64,000 nt of DNA from an archaeon CG10_big_fil_rev_8_21_14_0_10_43_11 (lineage in GTDB: Archaea; Nanobdellota; Nanobdellia; PEZQ01). A program made the translations under genes and the position numbers. The notes beneath the pieces were generated by a model that searched no databases, was not told the origin of the DNA, and was given only the letters and a program-made list of their open reading frames with translations. The stretch lies in contig PEZQ01000002.1 of NCBI GenBank assembly GCA_002763265.1, positions 1 to 64,000 on the forward strand, written 5' to 3'. Below, piece after piece: positions 45,209 to 54,933 of the stretch; within the stretch, counting starts at the first letter, position 1; every line of letters starts with the position of its first letter.

Positions 45209-46207
45209 TTATGCCGCTACTTCGCGTGCGAGAGCAAGACCAATCTCAACGGGGTTTGGGTGCAAATCAAGACTACGCACCACTATTTCTTCGGTATTAG
45301 TATAACTGTTAGTCTGAATTCTGCCACTTGCGCGCACAATACGACCCATGACTGCCTTGCGCAAAGAGTCCATGTGCACTTGCAGGGATGAATCTGATTC
45401 AAAATCAGCGAACAACTTGTCAACTGATGACGCAAAAAGAGAGGCGGCAACATCACCAAAAAATATGCACCGATACACAAGAAGCCCGGTGTCAAGATTA
45501 ACTGAAACAACCATGGATTTTTTAGGGGCTACAACACCATGCGTTGTGCACGCGCCTTCCTTGAAGCCGCGGTTACACTCCCCACACACATCAAAAAAAC
45601 GAACTTGCGGAAACACATAGGTAATGGTACCAAGCACTACCTCACCCCCACCCTGATTAGAAGCCGAACCATTGCTCTGCGGAAACGCACCAAGCTCGGG
45701 CACAGACACACCCTCAGGATTAAGCGACAAACGGGAACGATTAGACAAATGAACTTCTACTAAATCATTGTTAATACGCGAATACGCATTAAGAATCTTA
45801 ATGGTGTCACCAATAGAGATTTTTTTCTCAGAAATAAGGCGCGTTAACTCATTCCAGATAACAACACGCACAACACCAGACGCATCGCCGATCAAAAAAC
45901 TTGCAACAGCCCCTTTTCGTCCTTTTGATTCAAATTCGCGAATAGGATACGTGGTTATAATGCGCCCCACAAGATTCACCGATTTAAGACCACCAGCAAT
46001 GTCTTGAATCTGCGTGAAGTCCTCAGATTTTGAAGGAATAAATGAAATACCTTTCTCATTTGCAACAATAAACGCGGCACCTTCATCACTCACAAGTCCT
46101 TGCAGCTCATCTTTTTTCTTCTCAATAAGCCCAATAACCTCTGCTTTAGAGAGTTTTGAATCAGCCACTATTTTATCAACAATCTTATCAAAAGGAAGCT
46201 CCAGCAT
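45209..46207 (-). CDS. RPA-like single-stranded DNA-binding protein
   Basis: About 332 residues from the ATG at 46207. A helical N-terminus (DKIVDKIVADSKLSKAEVIGLIEKKK) is followed by an OB-fold domain (VNLVGRIITTYPIREFESKGRKGAVASFLIGD and VVRVVIWNEL). A second domain holds a zinc knuckle CGECNRGFKEGACTTH, as in archaeal RPA41-like proteins. It binds single-stranded DNA in replication and repair. It lies beside the candidate origin, convergent with aIF5A and divergent from the 46315 gene. Confidence 0.85.
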   Translation of the reverse strand: MLELPFDKIVDKIVADSKLSKAEVIGLIEKKKDELQGLVSDEGAAFIVANEKGISFIPSKSEDFTQIQDIAGGLKSVNLVGRIITTYPIREFESKGRKGAVASFLIGDASGVVRVVIWNELTRLISEKKISIGDTIKILNAYSRINNDLVEVHLSNRSRLSLNPEGVSVPELGAFPQSNGSASNQGGGEVVLGTITYVFPQVRFFDVCGECNRGFKEGACTTHGVVAPKKSMVVSVNLDTGLLVYRCIFFGDVAASLFASSVDKLFADFESDSSLQVHMDSLRKAVMGRIVRASGRIQTNSYTNTEEIVVRSLDLHPNPVEIGLALAREVAA

Positions 46208-46314
46208 AGAAAGTATCACACCGCCTGTATTATTATAAGATTATATGTTATACATTACACGAGTTAGCAAAAAACAACAAAAAATATAACAACAAACACA
46301 GCAGGTATACTCTG

Positions 46315-46866
46315 ATGAGAGGCAGACCCACACAATCAAAGGTGAGAAACCGTGTTTCAGCAATATTGCAGCATATGAATTCATCGTATGGGTATGACCT
46401 TTACAAGAAATATCGGATCCTTTTTGGAGCGGTGAAAATCAGGACAGTTTATTACAACCTGCGAAAAGGAGTGCTGCTCAACGAGTTTATGATAAGCGAC
46501 ATTAAACGGGAAGTAGGAGAATACACGTGGGGGACTGAAACCGAACGCGTATACTACACAAACGGACCCTACTCCAATCCGGTGCTGCTTGATGAAGTTC
46601 AAATTACTAAACTCAAAAAATTTGAACCCCATAACCCCACCATGGTGTCACAAGAGCAAATTGAACGCGTTATTGAAGAAGCAACCCAAGCAGTCCAGGG
46701 ATACAGCAGGGAATTTAGAGAACTCAAAGTAGGTGTGCGCGTGCGAAAATATAAACAAATAGATGTGCAGCTTGAAAAACTGCGAAAATGGATTGGGAAA
46801 AATGATGATGACGCAAAAGAAACAATTCTAACACTCAAAGACACCCTTGCCCGCTATGAATACTAA
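46315..46866 (+). CDS. Winged-helix hypothetical protein beside the origin
   Basis: A 183-residue protein. Residues 1-65 look like a winged helix of the PadR-like kind (RNRVSAILQHMNSSYGYDLYKKY, then VKIRTVYYNLRKGVLLNEF). The rest holds a charged coiled helix (SQEQIERVIEEATQAVQGYSREFRELKVGVRV) and an acidic C-terminal helix. An AAAATATAAC element near 46288 predicts a leaderless mRNA. The position between the RPA-like gene and the candidate origin invites a replication or regulatory role, but none is shown. Confidence 0.7.
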   Translation: MRGRPTQSKVRNRVSAILQHMNSSYGYDLYKKYRILFGAVKIRTVYYNLRKGVLLNEFMISDIKREVGEYTWGTETERVYYTNGPYSNPVLLDEVQITKLKKFEPHNPTMVSQEQIERVIEEATQAVQGYSREFRELKVGVRVRKYKQIDVQLEKLRKWIGKNDDDAKETILTLKDTLARYEY

Positions 46867-46872
46867 CTACCC

Positions 46873-46897
46873 CCCCACCCCTTTATTTCTTATGGAA
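46873..46897 (-). promoter_or_regulatory. ORB-like box, left, inverted
   Basis: Read on the minus strand it begins TTCCATAAGAAATAAAGGGG and ends TGGGG. It matches the right-hand box in core and G-rich tail and points toward the gene at 46315. Confidence 0.7.
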
Positions 46898-47040
46898 TTG
46901 TCTTGCAACAAACCGAGCGCGTAATTGCATTAAAAAAATATAGTGTCCTAAAACAGCAGGGCACACCATCAAACAACTCTTTGCTTTTGATACATCTTAA
47001 AAAAAAGGTAAAGACCTCAAAAAGTCCATATGAAATATGT

Positions 47041-47120
47041 TAGTAACCACAATAAAAAAGAAGTATAATATAATTACAATATTGTAAATAAATATTATTA
47101 CAATACTATTATTATATTCC
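47041..47120. other. AT-rich duplex-unwinding element
   Basis: Nearly all A and T, with runs such as TATAATATAATTACAATATTG, between the two inverted ORB-like boxes. It is the most AT-rich stretch I noticed in the block. It is consistent with strand opening at an origin. Confidence 0.55.
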
Positions 47121-47125
47121 ATCTG

Positions 47126-47138
47126 TTCCATAAGAAAT
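47126..47138 (+). promoter_or_regulatory. Mini-ORB-like box
   Basis: TTCCATAAGAAAT equals the first 13 bases of the left-hand ORB-like box but lacks the G-rich tail. A weaker half, TTCCATACG, follows at 47149. Confidence 0.5.
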
Positions 47139-47199
47139 GATGGTCTTGTTCCATACGCAAGCAGGGTTAACACCAACAACGCGCCCACTGTTTTTTCTG

Positions 47200-47224
47200 T
47201 TCCAGCGGAAAACAAGGGGTGGGG
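47200..47224 (+). promoter_or_regulatory. ORB-like box, right
   Basis: Begins TTCCAGCGGAAAACAAGGGG and ends TGGGG. This is close to the known ORB pattern (TTCCAGTGGAAA plus a G-rich tail). It lies 56 bases before cdc6 and could also let Cdc6 control its own gene. Confidence 0.75.
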
Positions 47225-47280
47225 TGGTGTGTGGTATAGTAACGTTAATAAATGCTGAGCCTCCATAGGAAGATGAGGGG

Positions 47281-48498
47281 ATGATGATAACAGCTCAACG
47301 GTCTCTTGATGATATTTTCAACACTTTTCTTGAGAATAAGAAAATATTTCGAAATAAAGAGTCACTCACCGAACGTTACACTCCTGAGACAATCCCTCAC
47401 CGGGATAATGAAATCCACCAGCTTGCAACTATTTTTGCACCTTCTCTTCGTCTTGAAAAACCTTCAAATGTTCTTGTGTTTGGAAAGACCGGCACGGGAA
47501 AAACACTTTCAGTAAATCACGTTCTTACCTTTATGTCCCAAAAAGCAGCATTGCAGGGTATTCCGGTTTCCATTGTGTATGTAAACTGCAAAATGAAAAA
47601 AGTAGCTGACACAGAATATCGTCTTATTGCTGAATTTGCCCGTCAGTTTGGTGTTTCAGTTCCCCCCACCGGTCTTCCTACTGATGAGGTGTACAATCTC
47701 TTTTATGAATCAGTTGACTCAAAAAAACAAGTTATTGTGCTCATCCTTGATGAAATAGACCACCTTATCTCACGCGCGGGCGATGATATACTCTACAACC
47801 TCACCCGTATTAATTCTTCTCTTAAAAACGCGCTGGTCTCCTTTGTGGGCATTAGTAATGACTTGCGTTTTACTGAACACCTTGATGCACGCATAAAGTC
47901 AGGCCTGGGTGAAGAAGAGATTATATTTTCACCCTACAACGCGTTGCAATTGCGAGATATCCTCAAAGAACGCGCGCTCCAATCATTTTATGAGGGCGTT
48001 ATTGAAGATGGGGTGCTTGCAAAATGCGCGGCATACGCTGCTCGCGAGCATGGAGATGCGCGGCGCGCGCTTGATTTATTACGCGTTGCAGGCGAGCTCT
48101 CTGAGCGCGAAGCATCTCCTAAAATCCTTGAGCTTCATATTGACCTTGCTGATGAGAAAGTGGAAAAAGACCGTTTATACGAAGCCGTTATCAGGCAGCC
48201 CAAACAAAGTCAGCTCGTTACCTATGCTATCATGGCATATTACGAGGAGCAGGACACGCCTGCTTTCACTGGTGATATTTATTCCATCTATAAAGGCCTT
48301 TGCGAATCCCTCGGAATAAAACCCCTTACCCAGCGCAGAATTTCAGACTTGATTACTGAACTCGATATGCTGGGAATAATCAACGCCAAAGTGATCTCCC
48401 ACGGCCGCTATGGGCGAAAGCGGGAGATCACCCTCTCCCTACCCCCCAACACCTTTAGCAAGTTGCAGCTTCTTCTCAAAAATGAGCTGGAATCCTGA
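47281..48498 (+). CDS. cdc6: Origin initiator and helicase loader Orc1/Cdc6
   Basis: A 405-residue AAA+ protein. Walker A is VFGKTGTGKTLS, Walker B VLILDEIDHLI, and sensor-2 region HGDARRALDLLR. A C-terminal winged helix (residues 310-405) includes TQRRISDLITELDMLGIINAKV and GRYGRKREI. It binds ORB boxes and loads MCM. It starts right after the candidate origin; two adjacent ATGs allow either start. A GAGGGG lies directly before the first ATG. Downstream are both DNA polymerase D subunits. Confidence 0.95.
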   Translation: MMITAQRSLDDIFNTFLENKKIFRNKESLTERYTPETIPHRDNEIHQLATIFAPSLRLEKPSNVLVFGKTGTGKTLSVNHVLTFMSQKAALQGIPVSIVYVNCKMKKVADTEYRLIAEFARQFGVSVPPTGLPTDEVYNLFYESVDSKKQVIVLILDEIDHLISRAGDDILYNLTRINSSLKNALVSFVGISNDLRFTEHLDARIKSGLGEEEIIFSPYNALQLRDILKERALQSFYEGVIEDGVLAKCAAYAAREHGDARRALDLLRVAGELSEREASPKILELHIDLADEKVEKDRLYEAVIRQPKQSQLVTYAIMAYYEEQDTPAFTGDIYSIYKGLCESLGIKPLTQRRISDLITELDMLGIINAKVISHGRYGRKREITLSLPPNTFSKLQLLLKNELES

Positions 48499-48656
48499 GA
48501 AGAACTGCTACCCCTCTTGCAAAGTGAATCTTCTCAAAAACCCGCGCTTCGGCGTTGATTATTCAAATACGCACTAGTCGCCACAATCATTTTTTTATAG
48601 CCTCATCAGGTGTGTTCGCATACCTTCCCGTATTGCTCTTGCCGGTGTTTGTTTAG

Positions 48657-50102
48657 ATGAAAAAAATTCTTGACCATATGAAACTCAAAGGATATCTCCC
48701 TAGTCCCGAGCTTCTCAAACTCCCTGAATCTGAGCTCACTCGCTTTGTTGAAACACTCACTCCCGCGTCAGGAATGAATATCCTTACTCAAGACCTGTAC
48801 ACTAAATACAAACAGCAAAATCCGGCCACCAAAAAAATTGATTTAGGCTCGTCAAAAGTTGAAATAATCCGTTCGTTTGGACTCAATAAATCTGTGAGTT
48901 CTACTAATAGTTTTGTTTCATTTTACAATTATCGTTTTGCGCGACTCAGCGAGTTTGTTAAGCGACGCCCGGAAATGCAGAGTGCTGTCTCAATTAAACA
49001 CCTTTCTGACACAAATGCGTCTGGTGACGTCAAATTTGTGGGAATGATTGTTGATATTAGGTACACCAGTAATCAAAACGCAATTCTTGAAATTGAAGAC
49101 CCCACCGGAGGGACGCGCGTTCTGGTTGCAAACAGCAAAAAAGAACTTTTCTTAAAAGTCAAAGAACTCGTGCTTGATGAAGTAATTGGTGTTATTGGTT
49201 CGCGAAAAGGAAATATTGTGTTTGCAAACGACCTTGTTTTTCCTGATATTCCGTCTTCATTTGAATACAAACGCGCGCCGGATAATGTGACTGCCGCGTT
49301 TGTTTCTGATGTGCACATCGGTTCAGTTGATTTTTTGCCTGATAAGTTTCAAAAATTCATTGACTGGACGCGCGGGCGTGTGGGCACTGAAAAGAACAAA
49401 ACTGATGCAGAACGATTGGCATACGTGTTTGTGACAGGTGACCTTGTTGATGGTGTGGGTATCTACCCAAACCAGGACGAAGAACTGAATATCAAAGATA
49501 TCTACGCACAGTATGATGCCTTTGAAGAATATATCAAACAAATCCCCGACCACATCAATGTTATTATGTGCCCTGGCAATCATGACGCAGTTCGTCTTGA
49601 AGAACCTCAGCCAGTTCTTGGCGCAAATTTGCTCAAAACTCTTTGTCAATACAAGAATGTCACGCTTGTTTCAAACCCATCTTTTCTTACTATTCATGGT
49701 ATTGACGGGTTTTCCGGGCTCAAAACCCTTATGTACCATGGTTACTCCCTTGACCATTACTGTGCTGAAAATGAATACATACGAAACAAGGGGGGTTATG
49801 ACAATATTGGTTTTGCTATGGAGTTCTTGCTGCGAAAACGCCACCTTTCTCCAACACACTCTGCGTCCCCCTTTATTTCAGGTTCAGAAGACAGTCTTAT
49901 TATTGACCCTGTTCCTGACATTTTTGTTGCAGGCCACACCCACAAAGGTGCGGTGCACAAATACAAGCACATTGATGTGCTGAGCTCTTCATGTTTTCAA
50001 AAAGCAACGAGTTTTCAAGAAAAACTAGGCCACCACCCAAACCCCGGCGTTGTTCCGCTTCTCAACCTTAAAACACGCCACGTGACGGTGATGGAAACAT
50101 AG
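48657..50102 (+). CDS. DNA polymerase D small subunit DP1
   Basis: A 481-residue protein. A helical N-terminus is followed by an OB-fold (VKFVGMIVDIRYTSNQNAILEIEDPTGG, about 120-200). The calcineurin-like phosphoesterase domain follows with VSDVHIGSVDFLP, VTGDLVDG, MCPGNHDAVRLEEPQP and VAGHTHKGAV. All metal-binding positions look intact, so 3'-5' proofreading should be active. A TTTTTTTATAGC element lies about 65 bases upstream and a GGTG precedes the ATG. The DP2 gene follows after 55 bases. Confidence 0.95.
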   Translation: MKKILDHMKLKGYLPSPELLKLPESELTRFVETLTPASGMNILTQDLYTKYKQQNPATKKIDLGSSKVEIIRSFGLNKSVSSTNSFVSFYNYRFARLSEFVKRRPEMQSAVSIKHLSDTNASGDVKFVGMIVDIRYTSNQNAILEIEDPTGGTRVLVANSKKELFLKVKELVLDEVIGVIGSRKGNIVFANDLVFPDIPSSFEYKRAPDNVTAAFVSDVHIGSVDFLPDKFQKFIDWTRGRVGTEKNKTDAERLAYVFVTGDLVDGVGIYPNQDEELNIKDIYAQYDAFEEYIKQIPDHINVIMCPGNHDAVRLEEPQPVLGANLLKTLCQYKNVTLVSNPSFLTIHGIDGFSGLKTLMYHGYSLDHYCAENEYIRNKGGYDNIGFAMEFLLRKRHLSPTHSASPFISGSEDSLIIDPVPDIFVAGHTHKGAVHKYKHIDVLSSSCFQKATSFQEKLGHHPNPGVVPLLNLKTRHVTVMET

Positions 50103-50157
50103 TGCACTATGTGCTAAACAAACGTTTTTATTCAATTGAACATTTCGAATCAACACT

Positions 50158-53100
50158 ATGGTTGTCGCATCACCGGTGATGCAGGAATATTTTGCCACTC
50201 TTGAAAAACAAGCCCTTGTAGAGTATGAACTTGCCCGCGCTGCGCGCAAAAAAGGACGTGACCCAAAGCCTCATGTAGAGGTTACCCTTGCGCGAAACAT
50301 TGGCGAGCGAATTGAAGGGCTTATTTCAGCACTCTACCCTACGATTGCAAATACCGGGCTTGCAAACGCAATTCTTGAACTTGAACATAAATATGACCAA
50401 GGCGATTGGCGCGTTGCGTTTGCTATTGCAAAACAGTGCGCTCATGGCGTGTTTATCACGCTCAAATCACGCGAGGAGTATATGGACCTTGGTACGCGAG
50501 TGGGTCTTGCGTATCTCACTCAAGGAACAGTGTCTGCACCTCTTGAAGGTATTGTGGGTATTAAAGCAAAGAAACGCAAAGATGGCAAAGAGTATTTAGC
50601 CGTATATTATGCGGGCCCAATTCGTGCAGCAGGAGGAACTCCTATGACTGTTTCTGTGGTGCTTGTTGATTACTTGCGTGAATTACTTGGCTATGCTGAA
50701 TATGACCCTACTGATGATGAGATAAAACGCTACTACCATGAGCTTGAGATGTATAATGACCGCGTGTCGCGATTGCAATACTTTCCTTCTCAAGAGGAAG
50801 TCCAGTTTCTTGTGAAAAACATGCCCATTGAGATTAATGGTTCGCCAACATCCAAACGTGAAGTTTTGATTTACAAAGATGTGGAGCGCGTTGAAACCGC
50901 CCAAATTCGTGGGGGTATGTGTCTTGCCCTTGCTGAAGGTGTTGCTGGTCGCGCAAAAAAATTGTGGGGCGGTCTTGCACGTTTTACTGATTTTGATTTT
51001 TCGCGCTGGGATTTTCTCAAAGAATTTCTTGATTTGCAAAAAAAACAGTACGCGCACGCTGAAAATGACACTAATGAAACACAAGAAGATACAGGGATTA
51101 AAGTAAAACCCTCGTTTAAATATCTTCGCGACGCGGTTGCAGGCCGCCCGGTGTTTTCATTTCCCTCACACCCCGCAGGATTTCGCATACGCTATGGTCG
51201 AACCCGCGTTTCAGGGGTGGAAGCATATGGATTTAACCCGACAACCGGGTTTGTGCTCAATAAATTTCTTGCTATTGGTACGCAGCTCTCTATTGAACGA
51301 CCTGGAAAAGGTTGTACGGTCACTACGTGTGAAGTTATTCGCGGACCAGTTGTTAAACTCACCGCGGGTGATGTGGTGCGCGTTGATACTATGGAGGTGT
51401 ATGAAAAGCACAAGTATGACATTGCTGAAGTTCTTTTCCTTGGCGATGTTTTGGTTAATTTTGGCGCGTTTCGCGAACACAAACATGTTCTTGTACCTTC
51501 ACCTTTTGTTGAAGAATGGTGGGCTCTTGAACTGGAATCAAAAGCGCCTGATTCAGCACTTGCCGAGCGCTTTGTTAAAAGCCCCTTTCAAGAAATAGGG
51601 TACGATGAGGCAAAAGCGATTTCACGAAAATTTGACATTCCTCTTCACCCTTCTTTTACGTTTCACTGGAACCTCCTCTCTGCTGATGACCTGCGCATTC
51701 TTGTTAATGCTGTTTGCGCGCCAACCCCGCTGCAGCTTGCCCGCACAGACAATCTTACCCTTAAAGCATCAAACGAGCTTAAGCGCGTGCTTGAAACCGC
51801 GCTTATTCCTCATCGGGTATCTCCAGGTGTGCTGATTGTTGAACATGATAATGCGCGTGCACTTCTTGATACTCTTGGGGGTGAAGATGGTTTTGATGCA
51901 ATTACTACGGCGCTTGCCCGTGACAACGATGCATCTATTTTGCGCGCGAAGAAATCCGCGCTTACTATTCTTAACACGGTCGCCCCTTTTGCGCTTCGGG
52001 ATACTGCCGGTTTCACGCTTGGCGCGCGCATGGGCCGCCCGGAAAAAGCAAAAATGCGAAAAATGACTGCGTCACCGCATATGTTGTTTCCTGTTGGTGA
52101 GCAAGGTGGCCGTTTTCGCTCGCTTAATTCAGCGTTTGAGCAGGGTTTTATCCTATCTGATTTTCCGCTTCGCTATTGCGACGCGTGCAGTTCCATGACT
52201 TTTCTTAATGTGTGTGAAAAATGCGGGGCAATTACAAAACACTGGAACACCTGCCGGCGCTGTAAGACAAGCACGTCAGATACGTTTCACTGCCTTCCTC
52301 ACAAAGCGCTGAGCCCTGAAGAAAAAGAAAGTTATCGCACATCGCCATTTGAGCGGCGCGCAATTGACACCACGGCCCTTGTAAATTCTGCACTTGAAAA
52401 GCTGAGGGTTCTTGACACTAACACGCTTGGCAATGGTTTTTCAACACTTAATTTTCTTGTCAAAGGGGTTAAAGGCGTGACAAATGAAACAAAAACCATG
52501 GAGATTATTGAAAAAGGCATTCTTCGCGCAAAAAACAACGTGTTTGTGAACAAGGATGGGACTATGCGTCTTGATATGACGCAGTTACCGGTCACACACT
52601 TTAAACCAATTGAGATAGGCACATCAGTAGCGCGGCTCACTGAGCTTGGATACACCCACGACATTTCAGGCAAACCCCTCTCACACGCGCAGCAAATTCT
52701 TGAAATTAGACCGCAAGACATCATACTTCCCGCGTGCCAGGAACTTCCTGAAACAGACACGCGAAGAGACGTGCTTAATATCACCCGTTTTCTTGATGGA
52801 TTACTCAAAGCAGTCTATGGACTTGATGCGCACTATGCAATTACACGCACAGATGACCTTGCAGGTGTGCTCTGCATCGCGCTTGCGCCTCACACATCAG
52901 CAGGCACATTATGTCGCATTATTGGTTTTTCAAAAACACAAGGCGGGCTTGCTCATCCTCTCTTGCATGCTGCAACACGTCGTGATTGCGATGGGGATGA
53001 AGTTGGTTTCATGTTATTGCTTGATGCATTCATCAATTTTTCTCATGATTACTTACCAAATCAGCGCGGCACAAAAAACATGGATTGCCCGCTTGTTCTT

Positions 53101-53739
53101 GCACTGTCACTTGACCCCTCAGTTATTGATGATGAAGTATTTAACATGGATGTGGTCTGGCAGTATCCCCTCTCATTTTATGAAGACACACTTGTGTTCA
53201 AAGAACCGTCAGAGGTCAGCTTACGTGTTGTTGAAAACTTGCTTGAAACGCCTGAACAATTTGAGGGATATGGCTACACGCACCCGGTTGATAACTTTAA
53301 CAACGGCATTCGCGTAAGCGCGTACAAAACATTACCCACTATGGATGATAAGGTTGAAAAACAAATGGATTTGGCCTTTAAAGTGCGCTCTATTGATGTT
53401 GCGCAAGTTGCAACCCTTGTTATTGAAAAACATTTACTTCGTGATATCAAAGGTAACTTGCGAAAATTTTCTTCACAAGGCTTTCGCTGCATTGCATGCA
53501 ATGAAAAGTTTCGCCGCGTCCCGCTTCGGGGTAACTGCACGCGGTGCAGCGGAAAAATTGTTCTTACTATTCATGAAGGAAGCGTGCTCAAATACGTGAA
53601 CCAGTGTCTTGACTTGTCCTCACACTATAAGGTGAACACATATCTTAAACAATCCATTGACGTGCTTCGCCAGCGTCTTGAAAGCGTGTTTGCCCAGGAC
53701 CCTGAAAAACAAGAAAAACTTAGCAACTTTTTTACATAG
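50158..53739 (+). CDS. DNA polymerase D large subunit DP2
   Basis: A 1,193-residue protein, full length and without an intein. The N-terminal domain has the family features (RARKKGRDPKPHVEV-like start and YYAGPIRAAGGTPMTVSVV). The catalytic double-psi barrel region includes TRRDCDGDEVGFMLLLDAF with its DxD acids. Two zinc knuckles occur (CDACSSM...CEKCG...CRRCK, and CIACNEKF...CTRC). The C-terminus ends QEKLSNFFT, a PCNA-interacting QxxLxxFF box. It is the replicative polymerase catalytic subunit. The 3' end overlaps the convergent DUF112 gene by 8 bases. Confidence 0.96.
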   Translation: MVVASPVMQEYFATLEKQALVEYELARAARKKGRDPKPHVEVTLARNIGERIEGLISALYPTIANTGLANAILELEHKYDQGDWRVAFAIAKQCAHGVFITLKSREEYMDLGTRVGLAYLTQGTVSAPLEGIVGIKAKKRKDGKEYLAVYYAGPIRAAGGTPMTVSVVLVDYLRELLGYAEYDPTDDEIKRYYHELEMYNDRVSRLQYFPSQEEVQFLVKNMPIEINGSPTSKREVLIYKDVERVETAQIRGGMCLALAEGVAGRAKKLWGGLARFTDFDFSRWDFLKEFLDLQKKQYAHAENDTNETQEDTGIKVKPSFKYLRDAVAGRPVFSFPSHPAGFRIRYGRTRVSGVEAYGFNPTTGFVLNKFLAIGTQLSIERPGKGCTVTTCEVIRGPVVKLTAGDVVRVDTMEVYEKHKYDIAEVLFLGDVLVNFGAFREHKHVLVPSPFVEEWWALELESKAPDSALAERFVKSPFQEIGYDEAKAISRKFDIPLHPSFTFHWNLLSADDLRILVNAVCAPTPLQLARTDNLTLKASNELKRVLETALIPHRVSPGVLIVEHDNARALLDTLGGEDGFDAITTALARDNDASILRAKKSALTILNTVAPFALRDTAGFTLGARMGRPEKAKMRKMTASPHMLFPVGEQGGRFRSLNSAFEQGFILSDFPLRYCDACSSMTFLNVCEKCGAITKHWNTCRRCKTSTSDTFHCLPHKALSPEEKESYRTSPFERRAIDTTALVNSALEKLRVLDTNTLGNGFSTLNFLVKGVKGVTNETKTMEIIEKGILRAKNNVFVNKDGTMRLDMTQLPVTHFKPIEIGTSVARLTELGYTHDISGKPLSHAQQILEIRPQDIILPACQELPETDTRRDVLNITRFLDGLLKAVYGLDAHYAITRTDDLAGVLCIALAPHTSAGTLCRIIGFSKTQGGLAHPLLHAATRRDCDGDEVGFMLLLDAFINFSHDYLPNQRGTKNMDCPLVLALSLDPSVIDDEVFNMDVVWQYPLSFYEDTLVFKEPSEVSLRVVENLLETPEQFEGYGYTHPVDNFNNGIRVSAYKTLPTMDDKVEKQMDLAFKVRSIDVAQVATLVIEKHLLRDIKGNLRKFSSQGFRCIACNEKFRRVPLRGNCTRCSGKIVLTIHEGSVLKYVNQCLDLSSHYKVNTYLKQSIDVLRQRLESVFAQDPEKQEKLSNFFT

Positions 53740-54904
53740 CGCGCAGTACATACCCTATGAGGGTTGGCACAATAAGACAACCCATAGCATGACTTTTCAT
53801 ACTTTTTGAGCGAATCGCAACGCGTGAAATAAGAGCACCGCTCACGCACACCACTACACCAAGCACGCCGTTTGATACGAAGTTAAGCATGAGTATCGCA
53901 AAAACAACTATGCGCACAAGATGTCCATAGTTAAGGGTTGCAATGTGTTTGATAATACGCGTGCCAAAACGCAGACACACAAAGAAACTAACTACCGCGC
54001 TCAAAAAACCAGCCACAAACAAAAACAACATGCTTTGCGCACTCAGTACAAAGAATTCCTGCATGATAACAAGCACACCGCTTCGCGCGCTTCCTGCAAA
54101 AAAGAGCGTAAGAAGAGAAATAAACACATCAGCAACATTAATTGCGCCAAGCCTGACGAGAAACTCATTTTCATCTTTTTTTGAATAAAGCACTACACTT
54201 GCTTGTGTTGGCCCAATCGCAGGCACAACCCCCAGTATAATACCGCTTACCACGCCAAACACGCCTGCTTTGAGCAAGTCTTTTTTCTCAAGAGGAAGTC
54301 CATAACTTTCACGCTGCAAAACAGGTTGTGTGCGCTGGTGCTCCCACATAATACCAAGACCAAAAAGCCCGCTAAACAAGCTGAGCAAAGGAAAACTAAG
54401 CGTGCTGTTAAGTGCAAAAAGACCGAGTATGCCACTTGCAAAGAACACAAACAGCGCTTCTTTTTTTGCATCCAAAAAAAGCAAATGCGCGCTAATGCCT
54501 GCAAGCAAAATCCACGCATAGTCCGCAAGAAAGGTGAACAATACGGGAAGCACAACACCTAATACTGGAGTGAGTGCAAGAAACGCGCTTGTGCCAACAA
54601 GCCCGCCAAATGCGGTTAATTTCAAGGCGCGCACACCGCTTCCTTCAAGAAACATTCGATTTCCAGCAAAGGTTGAAAGCGCGCTTGACTCTTCTCCTGC
54701 ACCAAAAACGATTGCTGGAATAAAATCAAAAAAATTGTGCGCCACACTCATACTCATCAAGAACACAGCAAACACAAGGTTGCCTTCAAACAGGCTTACA
54801 AGTGAGAGCACAAACGCGACGGTATTAATATGCAAGCCCGGTACGATGCCAGTGACTATTCCGGTAAGTGCTCCTGCAAGTATTGCACCAAAAAACAATA
54901 TCAC
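53732..54904 (-). CDS. DUF112/TctA-like membrane permease
   Basis: A 390-residue protein with about ten helices and an internal two-fold repeat. Each half has the Gly/Pro-rich segment of TctA-type proteins: GALTGIVTGIVPGLHINTVAF near the start and GVVSGIILGVVPAIGPTQASVVL near residue 225. Bacterial TctA proteins are permease subunits for tricarboxylates, but this archaeal branch has no visible binding protein or small subunit nearby, so its substrate is unknown. It overlaps polymerase D by 8 bases at the 3' end. Confidence 0.83.
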   Translation of the reverse strand: MILFFGAILAGALTGIVTGIVPGLHINTVAFVLSLVSLFEGNLVFAVFLMSMSVAHNFFDFIPAIVFGAGEESSALSTFAGNRMFLEGSGVRALKLTAFGGLVGTSAFLALTPVLGVVLPVLFTFLADYAWILLAGISAHLLFLDAKKEALFVFFASGILGLFALNSTLSFPLLSLFSGLFGLGIMWEHQRTQPVLQRESYGLPLEKKDLLKAGVFGVVSGIILGVVPAIGPTQASVVLYSKKDENEFLVRLGAINVADVFISLLTLFFAGSARSGVLVIMQEFFVLSAQSMLFLFVAGFLSAVVSFFVCLRFGTRIIKHIATLNYGHLVRIVVFAILMLNFVSNGVLGVVVCVSGALISRVAIRSKSMKSHAMGCLIVPTLIGYVLRAM

Positions 54905-54933
54905 GGTTGTGCGTGATTTTTTTTTGTTGATAT

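Larger units (their letters stand above)
46867..47280. other. Candidate replication origin (oriC)
   Basis: This 414-base gap has no gene. It is bounded by two inverted ORB-like boxes: TTCCATAAGAAAT... with an AAGGGGTGGGG tail on the minus strand (46873-46897) and TTCCAGCGGAAAACAAGGGG with the same tail on the plus strand (47200-47224). The two share 20 of 25 bases. A third, partial box (TTCCATAAGAAAT) lies at 47126-47138. Between them is a very AT-rich stretch (about 47041-47120) suited to unwinding. The Orc1/Cdc6 gene follows directly. This arrangement is typical of archaeal origins; function is inferred. Confidence 0.75.
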
